A stretch of 64,000 nt of DNA. Origin: Abyssalbus ytuae (GTDB taxonomy: Bacteria > Bacteroidota > Bacteroidia > Flavobacteriales > Flavobacteriaceae). The notes beneath the pieces are model-generated. The model was not told where the DNA came from. It saw nothing but the letters and a program-made list of their open reading frames with translations, and made no database searches. Positions 28,973 through 36,705 of the stretch are shown piece by piece. The position numbers and the translations under genes were made by a program. The stretch is from assembly GCF_022807975.1 (NCBI RefSeq), contig NZ_CP094358.1, positions 2,542,001-2,606,000 on the forward strand, given 5' to 3'. Every line of letters begins with the position of its first letter. Positions within the stretch are counted from its first letter, which is position 1.

Positions 28973-30538
28973 TTAATATTTTAAAGGATTACCGCTTTTA
29001 TCTTTAAAACGGTATTCCAGATATGTGTAAGCATCTCTAGGTATAACTTTAACCCATTTTTTGTGTTCTAAAAACCATTTAGAACGGATGGATGGAAATC
29101 CTTTTGTTAAATATGCTGCTATAAAAGGGTGTACATTTAGTATTACACCATTTGTATGGCTTGGAATAATTTTTTCCAGGTCGGATTTTATTTTATCAAT
29201 TATTACTATAGGGGCTTCAACTTCGCCTCCCTGACCGCTTGGGTTTTCTTCTCTTGTTTTGATAAACATTTCCGGCCTAACTCTTTGTCTTGTAATTTGT
29301 ATGAGTCCAAACTTACTTGGTGGGAGTATTTTGTGTTTGGCCCTGTCGTCTTTCATTTCTTCTTTTAGGTGATCGTAGAGTTTTTTTCTGTTTTCGGCAT
29401 TTGACATGTCAATAAAATCAACTACTATGATTCCTCCCATGTCTCTTAGCCTTAATTGTCTTGCAACTTCTGTTGCAGCAATTAGATTGACTTCTAAAGC
29501 TGTTTCTTCCTGAGTTTTAGCTTTATTGGAACGGTTACCGCTGTTTACATCAATTACATGAAGAGCTTCAGTATGTTCTACAACAAGGTAGGCTCCTTTA
29601 CTCATTGATACGGTTCGGCCAAAAGAAGTTTTTATTTGTCTTTCAACTCCAAATTTTTCGAAAATGGGTAATGACGATCCATACAATTTTACAATAGATT
29701 CTTTTTTAGGTGCAATTTCTTGCAAGTAATCTTTAATTTGATAATAAAGCGTTTCATCATCTACATGAATTCCCGTGAATGTGTCGTTAAAAACATCTCT
29801 TAAAATTGAAGAGGCACGGTTTAATTCGTTAAGTACTTTTGATGGATGTGGCGCTTTGTAAATTTTTTTGCACATTGCTGTCCATTTGTTCAGCAAATTT
29901 TGCAAGTCTCTGTCTAGTTCTGCAACTTTTTTGCCTTGTGCTACGGTACGTACAATAACACCAAAACCTTTTGGTTTAATGCTTTGTACTAACCTTTTTA
30001 ATCGATCCTTTTCATCTTTGTTTTCTATTTTTTGAGAAACAGAAATACGTTCTGAAAAAGGAACAAGAACCAAATATCTTCCGGCTATGGAAAGCTCGGA
30101 ACTGATTCGGGGTCCTTTTGTTGATATAGGTTCTTTTACAATTTGTACCAATATAGACTGATTGGCTTTAATTACATCTGTAATTGCTCCATTTTTATCT
30201 ATATCTTTTTCAAATGGGAAGTCTTTAAGAGAAAAATCTTTTAATTTACCTGTGCTTACACGTTTTACGAATTTCAACAAAGTAGAAAGCTGCGGGCCTA
30301 AATCATGATAATGCAAAAATGCATCTTTTTCGTAGCCAACGTTAACGAACGCTGCATTAAGACCCGAAACAGGTTTTCTTATTTTGGCAAGCATAATATC
30401 ACCAACCGAAAACTTGTTGTCATCTTCATCTTTGTGTAATTCAATTAGTTTTCCATCCTTTAATAAGGCAAAATCAATTTCAGAGGAACTAGATCTTACA
30501 ATCAATTCTTTATTCACTCTGCATGAATTTATTTCCAC
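28973..30538 (-). CDS. rng: Ribonuclease G/E family protein
   Basis: A 521-residue endoribonuclease of the RNase E/G family (rRNA and mRNA processing). An S1 RNA-binding domain lies in the first 120 residues (IMLAKIRKPVSGLNAAFVNVG, DAFLHYHDL); the catalytic DNase-I-like domain carries IDVNSG (around 330) and IIVVDFIDM with the two metal-binding Asp residues. The long C-terminal scaffold of RNase E is missing, so RNase G is the better match. GTG start at 30538; a second GTG (30517, VNKELIV) matches relatives' start and may be the true one. Downstream of HU and the small basic peptide gene. Confidence 0.94.
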   Translation of the reverse strand: MEINSCRVNKELIVRSSSSEIDFALLKDGKLIELHKDEDDNKFSVGDIMLAKIRKPVSGLNAAFVNVGYEKDAFLHYHDLGPQLSTLLKFVKRVSTGKLKDFSLKDFPFEKDIDKNGAITDVIKANQSILVQIVKEPISTKGPRISSELSIAGRYLVLVPFSERISVSQKIENKDEKDRLKRLVQSIKPKGFGVIVRTVAQGKKVAELDRDLQNLLNKWTAMCKKIYKAPHPSKVLNELNRASSILRDVFNDTFTGIHVDDETLYYQIKDYLQEIAPKKESIVKLYGSSLPIFEKFGVERQIKTSFGRTVSMSKGAYLVVEHTEALHVIDVNSGNRSNKAKTQEETALEVNLIAATEVARQLRLRDMGGIIVVDFIDMSNAENRKKLYDHLKEEMKDDRAKHKILPPSKFGLIQITRQRVRPEMFIKTREENPSGQGGEVEAPIVIIDKIKSDLEKIIPSHTNGVILNVHPFIAAYLTKGFPSIRSKWFLEHKKWVKVIPRDAYTYLEYRFKDKSGNPLKY

Positions 30539-30618
30539 CCCCTGTAATAAGGGACGGATGGATTAAACAATAATTTGTACAGGTTTTTTTAAACCAGTAT
30601 TTCAATGAACGCTTTTCA

Positions 30619-30651
30619 AAAAGAAAAAGTAGCCCGAAACTACTTTTTCTT
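30619..30651 (-). terminator. Hairpin overlapping the end of the small basic peptide gene
   Basis: On the minus strand AAGAAAAAGTAG (30651-30640) pairs with CTACTTTTTCTT (30632-30621) around loop TTTCGGG, followed by T residues. The stop codon of the peptide gene is inside the stem. It probably terminates or attenuates the HU/peptide message ahead of rng. Confidence 0.8.
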
Positions 30652-30729
30652 ATGACGGTTAGCTCTTCTTCTTTTTTTGCGCTTGTGCGTTGCTACCTTA
30701 TGTCTTTTTCGTTTTTTACCGCTTGGCAT
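30640..30729 (-). CDS. 29-residue highly basic peptide (candidate Bacteroidota ribosomal protein)
   Basis: A tiny gene read on the minus strand: 29 codons, beginning MPSGKKRKRHKVATHKRK and ending RRANRHKKK, with 19 Lys/Arg residues plus four His. Such a sequence is strongly conserved in form across Bacteroidota to my knowledge, and its composition fits a ribosome-bound peptide; the Bacteroidota-specific small protein bL38 is one possible identity, which I cannot confirm. It is 26 bp downstream of the HU gene on the same strand and ends in a terminator hairpin that overlaps its stop codon. The short size makes it easy to miss. Confidence 0.75.
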   Translation of the reverse strand: MPSGKKRKRHKVATHKRKKRRRANRHKKK

Positions 30730-30755
30730 AGATTCTTATAATTTAATAGTGTTAT

Positions 30756-31046
30756 TTATTTAACCTCCACACTACTTTTTACACCTTCTACAAAAACCTT
30801 TGCAGGTTTAAATGCCGGGATGTTGTGTGCAGGAATTTTAATAGTGGTATTTTTTGAGATATTTCTTCCTGTTTTTTCTGCTCTGGTTTTAATTATAAAA
30901 CTACCAAAACCTCGTAGGTAAACATTATCTCCATTTTCAAGTGAATTTTTCACTTCTTCCATAAAAGATTCTACAGTGGCTTGAACATCTCCTTTTTCCA
31001 TTCCAAGCTTTTCTGAAATCTTGGCTACAATGTCTGCTTTAGTCAT
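30756..31046 (-). CDS. hup: HU-family DNA-binding protein
   Basis: A 96-residue nucleoid protein of the HU/IHF family, DNA-bending dimer. MTKADIVAKISEKLG opens it; the dimer core GDNVYLRGFGSFI and the DNA-binding arm KTRAEKTGRNISKNTTIKIPAHNIPAFKPAK with the intercalating proline are all present. A -7 promoter box lies 36 bp upstream (31082-31089). The basic peptide gene follows and then rng. Confidence 0.97.
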   Translation of the reverse strand: MTKADIVAKISEKLGMEKGDVQATVESFMEEVKNSLENGDNVYLRGFGSFIIKTRAEKTGRNISKNTTIKIPAHNIPAFKPAKVFVEGVKSSVEVK

Positions 31047-31081
31047 TTTCTTCTTATTTTTAGTATTATTTTTAGGGGTTG

Positions 31082-31089
31082 CAAATATA
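31082..31089 (-). promoter_or_regulatory. Promoter -7 box of the HU gene
   Basis: Reads TATATTTG on the minus strand, followed by CAACCCC; a full TAnnTTTG match. Confidence 0.6.
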
Positions 31090-31168
31090 TAAATTAATTA
31101 AACAAAAAATAAAACGTAATTAATTAAAATTTAACTATATAACTCCGAAATATAGCATTTTATTTTAA

Positions 31169-32209
31169 ATGAACAACTTTAAAACAGAAATAATTAGCTG
31201 GTATTCAGCAAATAAGCGCTCTTTACCATGGAGAGAAACTTCTGAACCATACTGCATTTGGCTGTCAGAAATAATGTCTCAGCAAACACGTATTGAACAA
31301 AGTTTACCCTACTATTTAAAATTTATCGATGCCTATCCCACAATTTTTCATCTGGCTGAAGCTAAGGAAGATGAAGTGCTTAAATTATGGCAGGGGCTTG
31401 GGTATTATTCCAGGGCCCGAAATTTGCATGCAACGGCCAAATATATTGCTTATGAACTAAATGGTAAATTTCCGGATAATTATAACGACCTGTTAAAGCT
31501 AAAAGGAGTAGGAGATTATACGGCAAGTGCCATAGCATCTATTTGTTTTAATGAACCTGCCCCTGTGGTCGATGGAAATGTTTACAGGGTGTTATCCCGT
31601 TATTTTGGTGTTGATATTCCTATTAATTCTACAAAAGGGATAAAATATTTTAAAACTCTTGCTAAAGAACTTATAGACCATGAACAACCGGGAGAATATA
31701 ACCAGGGTATTATGGAGTTTGGAGCCAGGCAATGCAAACCCCAGTCACCCGATTGTAACATATGTCCTTTAAATGAAAGTTGTGTTGCCCTTCAAAAAAA
31801 GATGGTAGCCCTGCTTCCGGTAAAAATTAAGAAAGGAAAAATAAAGCACCGGCACTTTAATTATTTGATTATTAATAATGACGAGAAAACTATCCTGGAA
31901 CAAAGAACAGCTAATGATATATGGAAAAATTTATACGAATTTCCTTTAATTGAAGACAAGCATGAACTTACTGAAGAGCAGATTATAAAACATGATATCT
32001 TCAAAAAATATATTCCGCACAATAAATTTTCAATACATCTTTATAATAATGACAAAATAGTTCACAAATTATCTCATCAATATATTCATACTAAATTTTG
32101 GATTGTAAATTTGCAAACCAAAATTGAAAATGGTATTGAAAAAAAACAACTTAATGAATACCCGGTGCCAATACTCATTGCCAATTTTGTAGAAGAATTT
32201 AGTTTTTAA
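31169..32209 (+). CDS. mutY: A/G-specific adenine glycosylase
   Basis: A 346-residue repair glycosylase removing adenine opposite 8-oxoguanine. Catalytic Glu34 (LSEIMSQQTR) and Asp135 (VVDGNVYR) flank a helix-hairpin-helix (LKGVGDYTASAIAS). The [4Fe-4S] cysteines C189, C196, C199 and C205 have the family spacing C-x6-C-x2-C-x5-C. A C-terminal MutT-like domain starts near residue 225. First of the mutY-ssb-gldE-gldD group, an arrangement common in Flavobacteriia. Confidence 0.97.
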   Translation: MNNFKTEIISWYSANKRSLPWRETSEPYCIWLSEIMSQQTRIEQSLPYYLKFIDAYPTIFHLAEAKEDEVLKLWQGLGYYSRARNLHATAKYIAYELNGKFPDNYNDLLKLKGVGDYTASAIASICFNEPAPVVDGNVYRVLSRYFGVDIPINSTKGIKYFKTLAKELIDHEQPGEYNQGIMEFGARQCKPQSPDCNICPLNESCVALQKKMVALLPVKIKKGKIKHRHFNYLIINNDEKTILEQRTANDIWKNLYEFPLIEDKHELTEEQIIKHDIFKKYIPHNKFSIHLYNNDKIVHKLSHQYIHTKFWIVNLQTKIENGIEKKQLNEYPVPILIANFVEEFSF

Positions 32210-32251
32210 TTATTAAATTGAGCAAAAAAAATTTACAGGTACTGTTTGTTT

Positions 32252-32279
32252 TTGTAAATTACATTAAAAAATATATTTG
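32252..32279 (+). promoter_or_regulatory. Promoter of ssb
   Basis: TTG (32252-32254), 17-nt spacer, then TATATTTG (32272-32279), a complete Bacteroidota-type promoter, 15 bp before the ssb ATG. Confidence 0.65.
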
Positions 32280-32294
32280 ATTTAGATTAATCTT

Positions 32295-32750
32295 ATGAGC
32301 GGGACACTAAATAAAGTAATGCTGATCGGGCATTTAGGAGATGACGTAAAAATGAATTATTTTGAAGGAGGAAATTGTATAGGCCGTTTTCCCCTTGCAA
32401 CCAATGATACTTATACAAACCGTCAAACCGGTGAAAAAGTCACCAATACGGAGTGGCATAATATTGTGGTTAGAAACAAAGCAGCTGAAGTATGCGAAAA
32501 GTATTTAAAAAAAGGAGATAAAATATATGTTGAAGGCCGCATTAAAAACAGGCAATGGCAGGGAGAAGATGGTAATATGCGCTATACTACCGAAATCCAT
32601 GTTACTGATTTCACTTTTTTAACCAATAAAAGTGAGTCCCAGCCTAATGAAAGGCAGGCATATTCTAATCAAAATCCACAGCCTGCATCGCCCAAAGCGC
32701 AGGAGCCTGTCATACAACAGCCGGAGGACGATGACGACCTTCCATTTTAA
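32295..32750 (+). CDS. ssb: Single-stranded DNA-binding protein
   Basis: A 151-residue SSB with an N-terminal OB fold (NKVMLIGHLGDDV, TNTEWHNIVVRNKAAEVCEKYLKKGDKIYVEGRI), a flexible Gln/Pro/Ser linker and the acidic protein-interaction tip DDDDLPF. Complete and of normal length. It lies between mutY and gldE. Confidence 0.97.
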   Translation: MSGTLNKVMLIGHLGDDVKMNYFEGGNCIGRFPLATNDTYTNRQTGEKVTNTEWHNIVVRNKAAEVCEKYLKKGDKIYVEGRIKNRQWQGEDGNMRYTTEIHVTDFTFLTNKSESQPNERQAYSNQNPQPASPKAQEPVIQQPEDDDDLPF

Positions 32751-32765
32751 GTTTAACTAATTTAT

Positions 32766-34094
32766 TTGCTTTTGGATCCAGAGCCCTCGAGTTTAATAAG
32801 TCTTTTTTATTTTATTGATGCAACATCAATAGTAAAATTTATCATGCTTTTTGTTTTACTATTGTGCTCGGCACTCATTTCAGGGGCCGAAGTAGCATTT
32901 TTTTCACTTTCGCAAACCGATTTAAACGAAATTGAAAACTCAAAAACAAACCTGGGCAAGCATATTATCAAATTGCTTGAAAAACCAAAAAAACTTCTTG
33001 CCACCATACTGGTGGCAAATAATTTTATAAACATAGCCATTGTATTGTTGTTTAGCTCCCTGGGTGAGATACTTTTTGGAGGTTTGGAAGGTAAAATTTT
33101 AGGTGTTGTAGATATAAGGTTTATTGTAGAAGTAGTTGTTGCAACTTTCTTAATTCTGTTTTTCGGGGAAATTTTACCTAAAGTATATGCAAGCAGGAAC
33201 AAGCAAAAGTTTTCAAATTTTATGGCATATCCACTTGTGGTGCTTAATAAGCTTTTTTCCCCTTTAAGTATGCCCATGCGTTCTATTACCCTTTATCTTC
33301 ACGATAAATTGGGAAAGCAAAAGTCTAATCTTTCGGTCGATCAGCTTTCACAGGCACTGGAACTTACCTCGGAAGAAGACACTACTAAAGAAGAGCAAAA
33401 GATTTTACAAGGAATCGTTTCCTTTGGAAATACTGATACCCGGCAGGTAATGTGTCCGCGTATAGATATTTTTGCCCTGAACGAAGAAGCAAAATTCCCG
33501 GATATTTTAAAAGAAATTATAAAACATGGTTACTCCAGAATTCCTGTATATAAAGAAAATGTAGACACTATAACAGGGGTGCTGTACGTAAAAGATTTAT
33601 TGCCTTATATAGAAAGGAAGGCTTTTAATTGGGTAAACCTGAAAAGGGAACCATATTTTGTGCCCGAAAATAAAAAGCTTGACGATTTGTTAAAAGAATT
33701 TCAGGAAATGAAAAACCATCTCGCTATTGTTGTTGATGAATATGGGGGAACCTCCGGTTTGATAACTCTCGAAGATATTATTGAAGAAATTGTAGGCGAT
33801 ATAAGCGATGAATTTGATGATGAAGACCTGGTTTTTTCTAAGCTTGATGACAATAATTTTGTTTTTGAAGGTAAAACCGCGCTTAAAGATTTTTACAGGG
33901 TTATACGATTGGAAGATGAATCTGTTTTTGAGGATAATAAAGGAGAATCAGAGACAATAGCAGGATTTGTACTGGAGATAGCCGGTGCTTTCCCAAAGAA
34001 AGGAGAAAAAATAACTTTTGAAAACTTCACATTTACAGTTGAAGCCTTAGACAATAAAAGAATAAAGCAAATAAAAGTTACCGTAAATCAATGA
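32766..34094 (+). CDS. gldE: Gliding motility-associated protein GldE
   Basis: A 442-residue membrane protein: CNNM/HlyC-CorC transmembrane domain (FIMLFVLLLCSALISGAEVAFFSLSQTD and following helices, about 20-190), two CBS domains (FALNEEAKFPDILKEIIKHGYSRIPVYK and NHLAIVVDEYGGTSGLITLEDIIEEIVGDI) and a C-terminal CorC-HlyC domain. It supports gldD function in gliding and type IX secretion. The start is TTG; 32766 is given, but TTG 32772 (reading MDPEP) resembles known GldE better. Overlaps gldD by 4 bp. Confidence 0.92.
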   Translation: MLLDPEPSSLISLFYFIDATSIVKFIMLFVLLLCSALISGAEVAFFSLSQTDLNEIENSKTNLGKHIIKLLEKPKKLLATILVANNFINIAIVLLFSSLGEILFGGLEGKILGVVDIRFIVEVVVATFLILFFGEILPKVYASRNKQKFSNFMAYPLVVLNKLFSPLSMPMRSITLYLHDKLGKQKSNLSVDQLSQALELTSEEDTTKEEQKILQGIVSFGNTDTRQVMCPRIDIFALNEEAKFPDILKEIIKHGYSRIPVYKENVDTITGVLYVKDLLPYIERKAFNWVNLKREPYFVPENKKLDDLLKEFQEMKNHLAIVVDEYGGTSGLITLEDIIEEIVGDISDEFDDEDLVFSKLDDNNFVFEGKTALKDFYRVIRLEDESVFEDNKGESETIAGFVLEIAGAFPKKGEKITFENFTFTVEALDNKRIKQIKVTVNQ

Positions 34095-34648
34095 AGTTAA
34101 AAGTATTATCAATATTCTCCTTGTTTATTTTTTTGTCATGTACAAACCCTGTGCCTAGACCAAAGGCTCTTTTAAGGTTAGAATATCCTGTTGGCAATTA
34201 CGAAAAATTTGCTCCCCCATGCCCATATGAATTTAAAAAAAATAAAACCGCCAGGGTAATCAATAAGTCCGACTGTTCTTTTAATATCGAATATAAAGGT
34301 ATGAAAGCGAGTATTTTCATTACACATAAAAAAATTGATGAAAATAACCTGGATGAATTATTAAGGGATGCACAAAAATTAACCTATGAACATGTTATAA
34401 AAGCCGATAATATAGTAGAACAACCTTTTGTGAATAAAGATGACAATGTGTACGGAATGTTTTACAAAGTAAGTGGTAATGCCGCTTCTCAAACACAATT
34501 TTATTTAACCGATAGTATTAATAATTTTGTTACAGGCTCTCTCTACTTTTATGTAAAGCCAAACTATGATTCTATCTTGCCCGCAGCCCATTACCTTGAA
34601 AAGGACATAAGAAAGATAATGGAAACCTTTAAATGGAAAAAAATGTAA
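34091..34648 (+). CDS. gldD: Gliding motility lipoprotein GldD
   Basis: A 185-residue lipoprotein (lipobox FLSC, Cys17) with the GldD hallmarks: CTNPVPRPKALLRLEYP near the N-terminus, CPYEFKKNKTA, and the end ILPAAHYLEKDIRKIMETFKWKK. Required for gliding motility and the type IX secretion machinery in flavobacteria. The start is coupled to gldE through an ATGA overlap. Confidence 0.93.
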   Translation: MKLKVLSIFSLFIFLSCTNPVPRPKALLRLEYPVGNYEKFAPPCPYEFKKNKTARVINKSDCSFNIEYKGMKASIFITHKKIDENNLDELLRDAQKLTYEHVIKADNIVEQPFVNKDDNVYGMFYKVSGNAASQTQFYLTDSINNFVTGSLYFYVKPNYDSILPAAHYLEKDIRKIMETFKWKKM

Positions 34649-34664
34649 ATCTTAATCCGCTTAT

Positions 34665-36245
34665 ATGAATAAAAACTACTTTAGCTTTTTGGTATTATTG
34701 TTTTTATCTTTTGTAGGTTTTGCCCAGGCCGATATTGATAAAGAGTATTTTCCTGTTTCCTATGTGGGTATACCCGATAGGCCAATTAGAGATGAAAATA
34801 AAAGAACCTATGATGTAAAAGTTGAAATGCCGGAAGCCATATCCGATATAATTTCAGAAGTTTCCGTTGAAAACCTTATACAAATAAACGGGTTTATAAG
34901 AAATGAAACCACTCCCTTTGTAAATACCAGTATCCAGGTTTCCAATCTTTTTATTGATGCTGAAAACATGAAGATTACCGAAAGGCGTCATAGAACAATA
35001 ACTGAAGACGGAGGTGTAGATTTGAAGCATTCCAACAAATATTATGTATATTCTTTTCCCTATAGTATAAACGCAACATATGAAATAAACTGCAGTTTAT
35101 ACCCCGCCCAAAAAGGATTTGCAAAGCAGGAAAGAGAATTTGAGTCCACCAGCTTTTCTACAAAGGGAGAAGCATATAATCATTATCAAAGCAACATACA
35201 ATTAATAAAGGAAAATATCACCCATTCTTTTTTGAATTTTCTAATATATACGGTCAATAATATACTCAATAACTCATACGGTTATAAAGCTGTAAACAAA
35301 AAAGATTATCTCTGGATTTTAGACTCAAAAAGAAATCCTTTTACCGAGGCCCATAAAAAGGCAATATCCGATGTTTTTTTTAACATGAAGCAAATGAGGT
35401 ACAATAAACCCATTGAGGATATAAAGAAAAACACTGAAAATGTCATAAAAACTTTTGACAGTATAGCAAATTTAATACCTGCCGAAAAAAGGAGGGACAG
35501 AAAAGTAAGGTATGCCTGTTTTTATAACAGTGCCGTATTGTCTTATTATATAGATGAACCACAGCAATCTTCAATTTATGCGGAAAAAGCTTTAAAAGAG
35601 GAATTTAATAATAAAGAAGCAACTGTTTTAATAAACAAGTCGGAAGAGTTGGACCGTCTTTTAAAACTTAACAATATTGCTGACCGGCATATGGATATTT
35701 TACAGGATGAAAAATTTAATGCAGTTGAAAATGAAGATGCATCCTCAACATATGCATTTTTAATAACAACCTCCCAAGACACCCTTGTAGCAGATTTAAA
35801 TTGGGATGATGTGCCTTTAATAGGAACCGAAGTAAAAGTTTATTTACCCGATACCAACGGAAATATGGCTTTAAAAATTATTCCTGCTTCTGATATCCTG
35901 GAATTGGTTATTGATGAAAATAATATTTATGTACAGAAAAAGTTTATTTCATATAAAGATAACCCACGGGCAAAAGAACCCGGTTATTATTTGGTAAGAA
36001 AAGAGTTTGAAAGTAATGTAATATCCCTGTACTCTTTTAAAGAAGAAGAAGGAGTTTTATTTCTGCCGGACCAAAGCACGGGTCATTCCACCCGATCTTA
36101 CAAGTTTATTATGGGGTTAAAAAATGAGTTGCCCAGGTTTAGTAACGGATGCCCCGGGGTTAATGCACTTATTAAAGAAGGGTACTACAAAAACAGCCTG
36201 GCCGGTTTAAGAACATTTGCCGAAGATGTTGTAAGCTGTGAATAA
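34665..36245 (+). CDS. Exported protein of unknown function
   Basis: A 526-residue protein with a signal peptide (cleavage near GFA-QAD), so periplasmic or surface. Beta-rich N-terminal half, a helical region around 230-330 with repeated aromatic/lysine patterns somewhat like TPR helices (YFSIYAEKALKEEFN), then a C-terminal domain with GVLFLPDQSTGHSTRSYKFI and CPGVNALI. Cysteines near the end (C494-type and penultimate C) might pair. I do not recognise a family. It follows gldD by 16 bp, so it may be in the gld transcript, which makes a type IX/gliding link a guess only. Confidence 0.7.
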   Translation: MNKNYFSFLVLLFLSFVGFAQADIDKEYFPVSYVGIPDRPIRDENKRTYDVKVEMPEAISDIISEVSVENLIQINGFIRNETTPFVNTSIQVSNLFIDAENMKITERRHRTITEDGGVDLKHSNKYYVYSFPYSINATYEINCSLYPAQKGFAKQEREFESTSFSTKGEAYNHYQSNIQLIKENITHSFLNFLIYTVNNILNNSYGYKAVNKKDYLWILDSKRNPFTEAHKKAISDVFFNMKQMRYNKPIEDIKKNTENVIKTFDSIANLIPAEKRRDRKVRYACFYNSAVLSYYIDEPQQSSIYAEKALKEEFNNKEATVLINKSEELDRLLKLNNIADRHMDILQDEKFNAVENEDASSTYAFLITTSQDTLVADLNWDDVPLIGTEVKVYLPDTNGNMALKIIPASDILELVIDENNIYVQKKFISYKDNPRAKEPGYYLVRKEFESNVISLYSFKEEEGVLFLPDQSTGHSTRSYKFIMGLKNELPRFSNGCPGVNALIKEGYYKNSLAGLRTFAEDVVSCE

Positions 36246-36275
36246 ACTCTCTTGCTGAAACTTTTGTGTTCCGGT

Positions 36276-36587
36276 CAGCCCGACAGGATAAGTCTGGCGG
36301 GAAAAGGTAAAACACATGTGCACCGGCATTCTGGAACTGCAGGAAGGTCAAAGCATACGTACGCCGGGATTTCTGTGTCGCAGGATGGTTGAAACAAACG
36401 TGCACCGGCTTTCCTGTGTCTCAGGATGGCTGAAACACACCTGCGCCGGCCTTCTGGAGTTGCAGGAAGGTTGAAACATGCGCGCACCAGTGTTTTCGGG
36501 GTTTAGCTGGCCCGACAAGGTCATTCTGGCGGGCCAGCCCGACAAGGTCATTCTGGCGGGCCAGCCCGACAAGGTCATTCTGGCGGG
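36276..36587. repeat. GC-rich repeat cluster 1 (41-bp and 27-bp modules)
   Basis: The 460-bp gap between convergent genes holds, read on the plus strand: a diverged 27-bp module (36276-36301, 26 bp); five 41-bp modules at 36306-36345, 36346-36386, 36387-36427, 36428-36468 and 36469-36510, each starting GGT or GGC and about 60-70% alike; then three near-identical 27-bp modules (36511, 36538 and 36565 mark the CCCGAC of each). The 27-bp unit reads CAGCCCGACAAGGTCATTCT plus GGCGGGC. The same two modules recur, inverted, at 61.03-61.28 kb. The short open frames across it are not genes. Confidence 0.9.
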
Positions 36588-36654
36588 GAAAAGAAAAACT
36601 TCGGACACCTTAATCCCCAATACCAACTTTTAAAAATCATATTCAAACCTGGTA

Positions 36655-36684
36655 AATAAAAAAGGCCGCCTTTTACGGCGGCCT
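36655..36684 (-). terminator. Terminator of the beta-propeller gene
   Basis: AGGCCGCC (36663-36670) pairs with GGCGGCCT (36677-36684), loop TTTTAC; T run follows on the minus strand. Confidence 0.9.
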
Positions 36685-36705
36685 CTTCACTTAAGTATGA
36701 TAACT

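Noticed and set aside
36276-36587. CRISPR array
   Set aside because: The 27-bp units abut with no spacers, the 41-bp units are tandem and diverged, and no cas genes occur in the window.
36172-36626. Minus-strand frames of 70-92 codons over cluster 1
   Set aside because: Repeat-derived, overlapping each other and a real gene end, with Cys/Arg/Pro-rich composition unlike neighbours.
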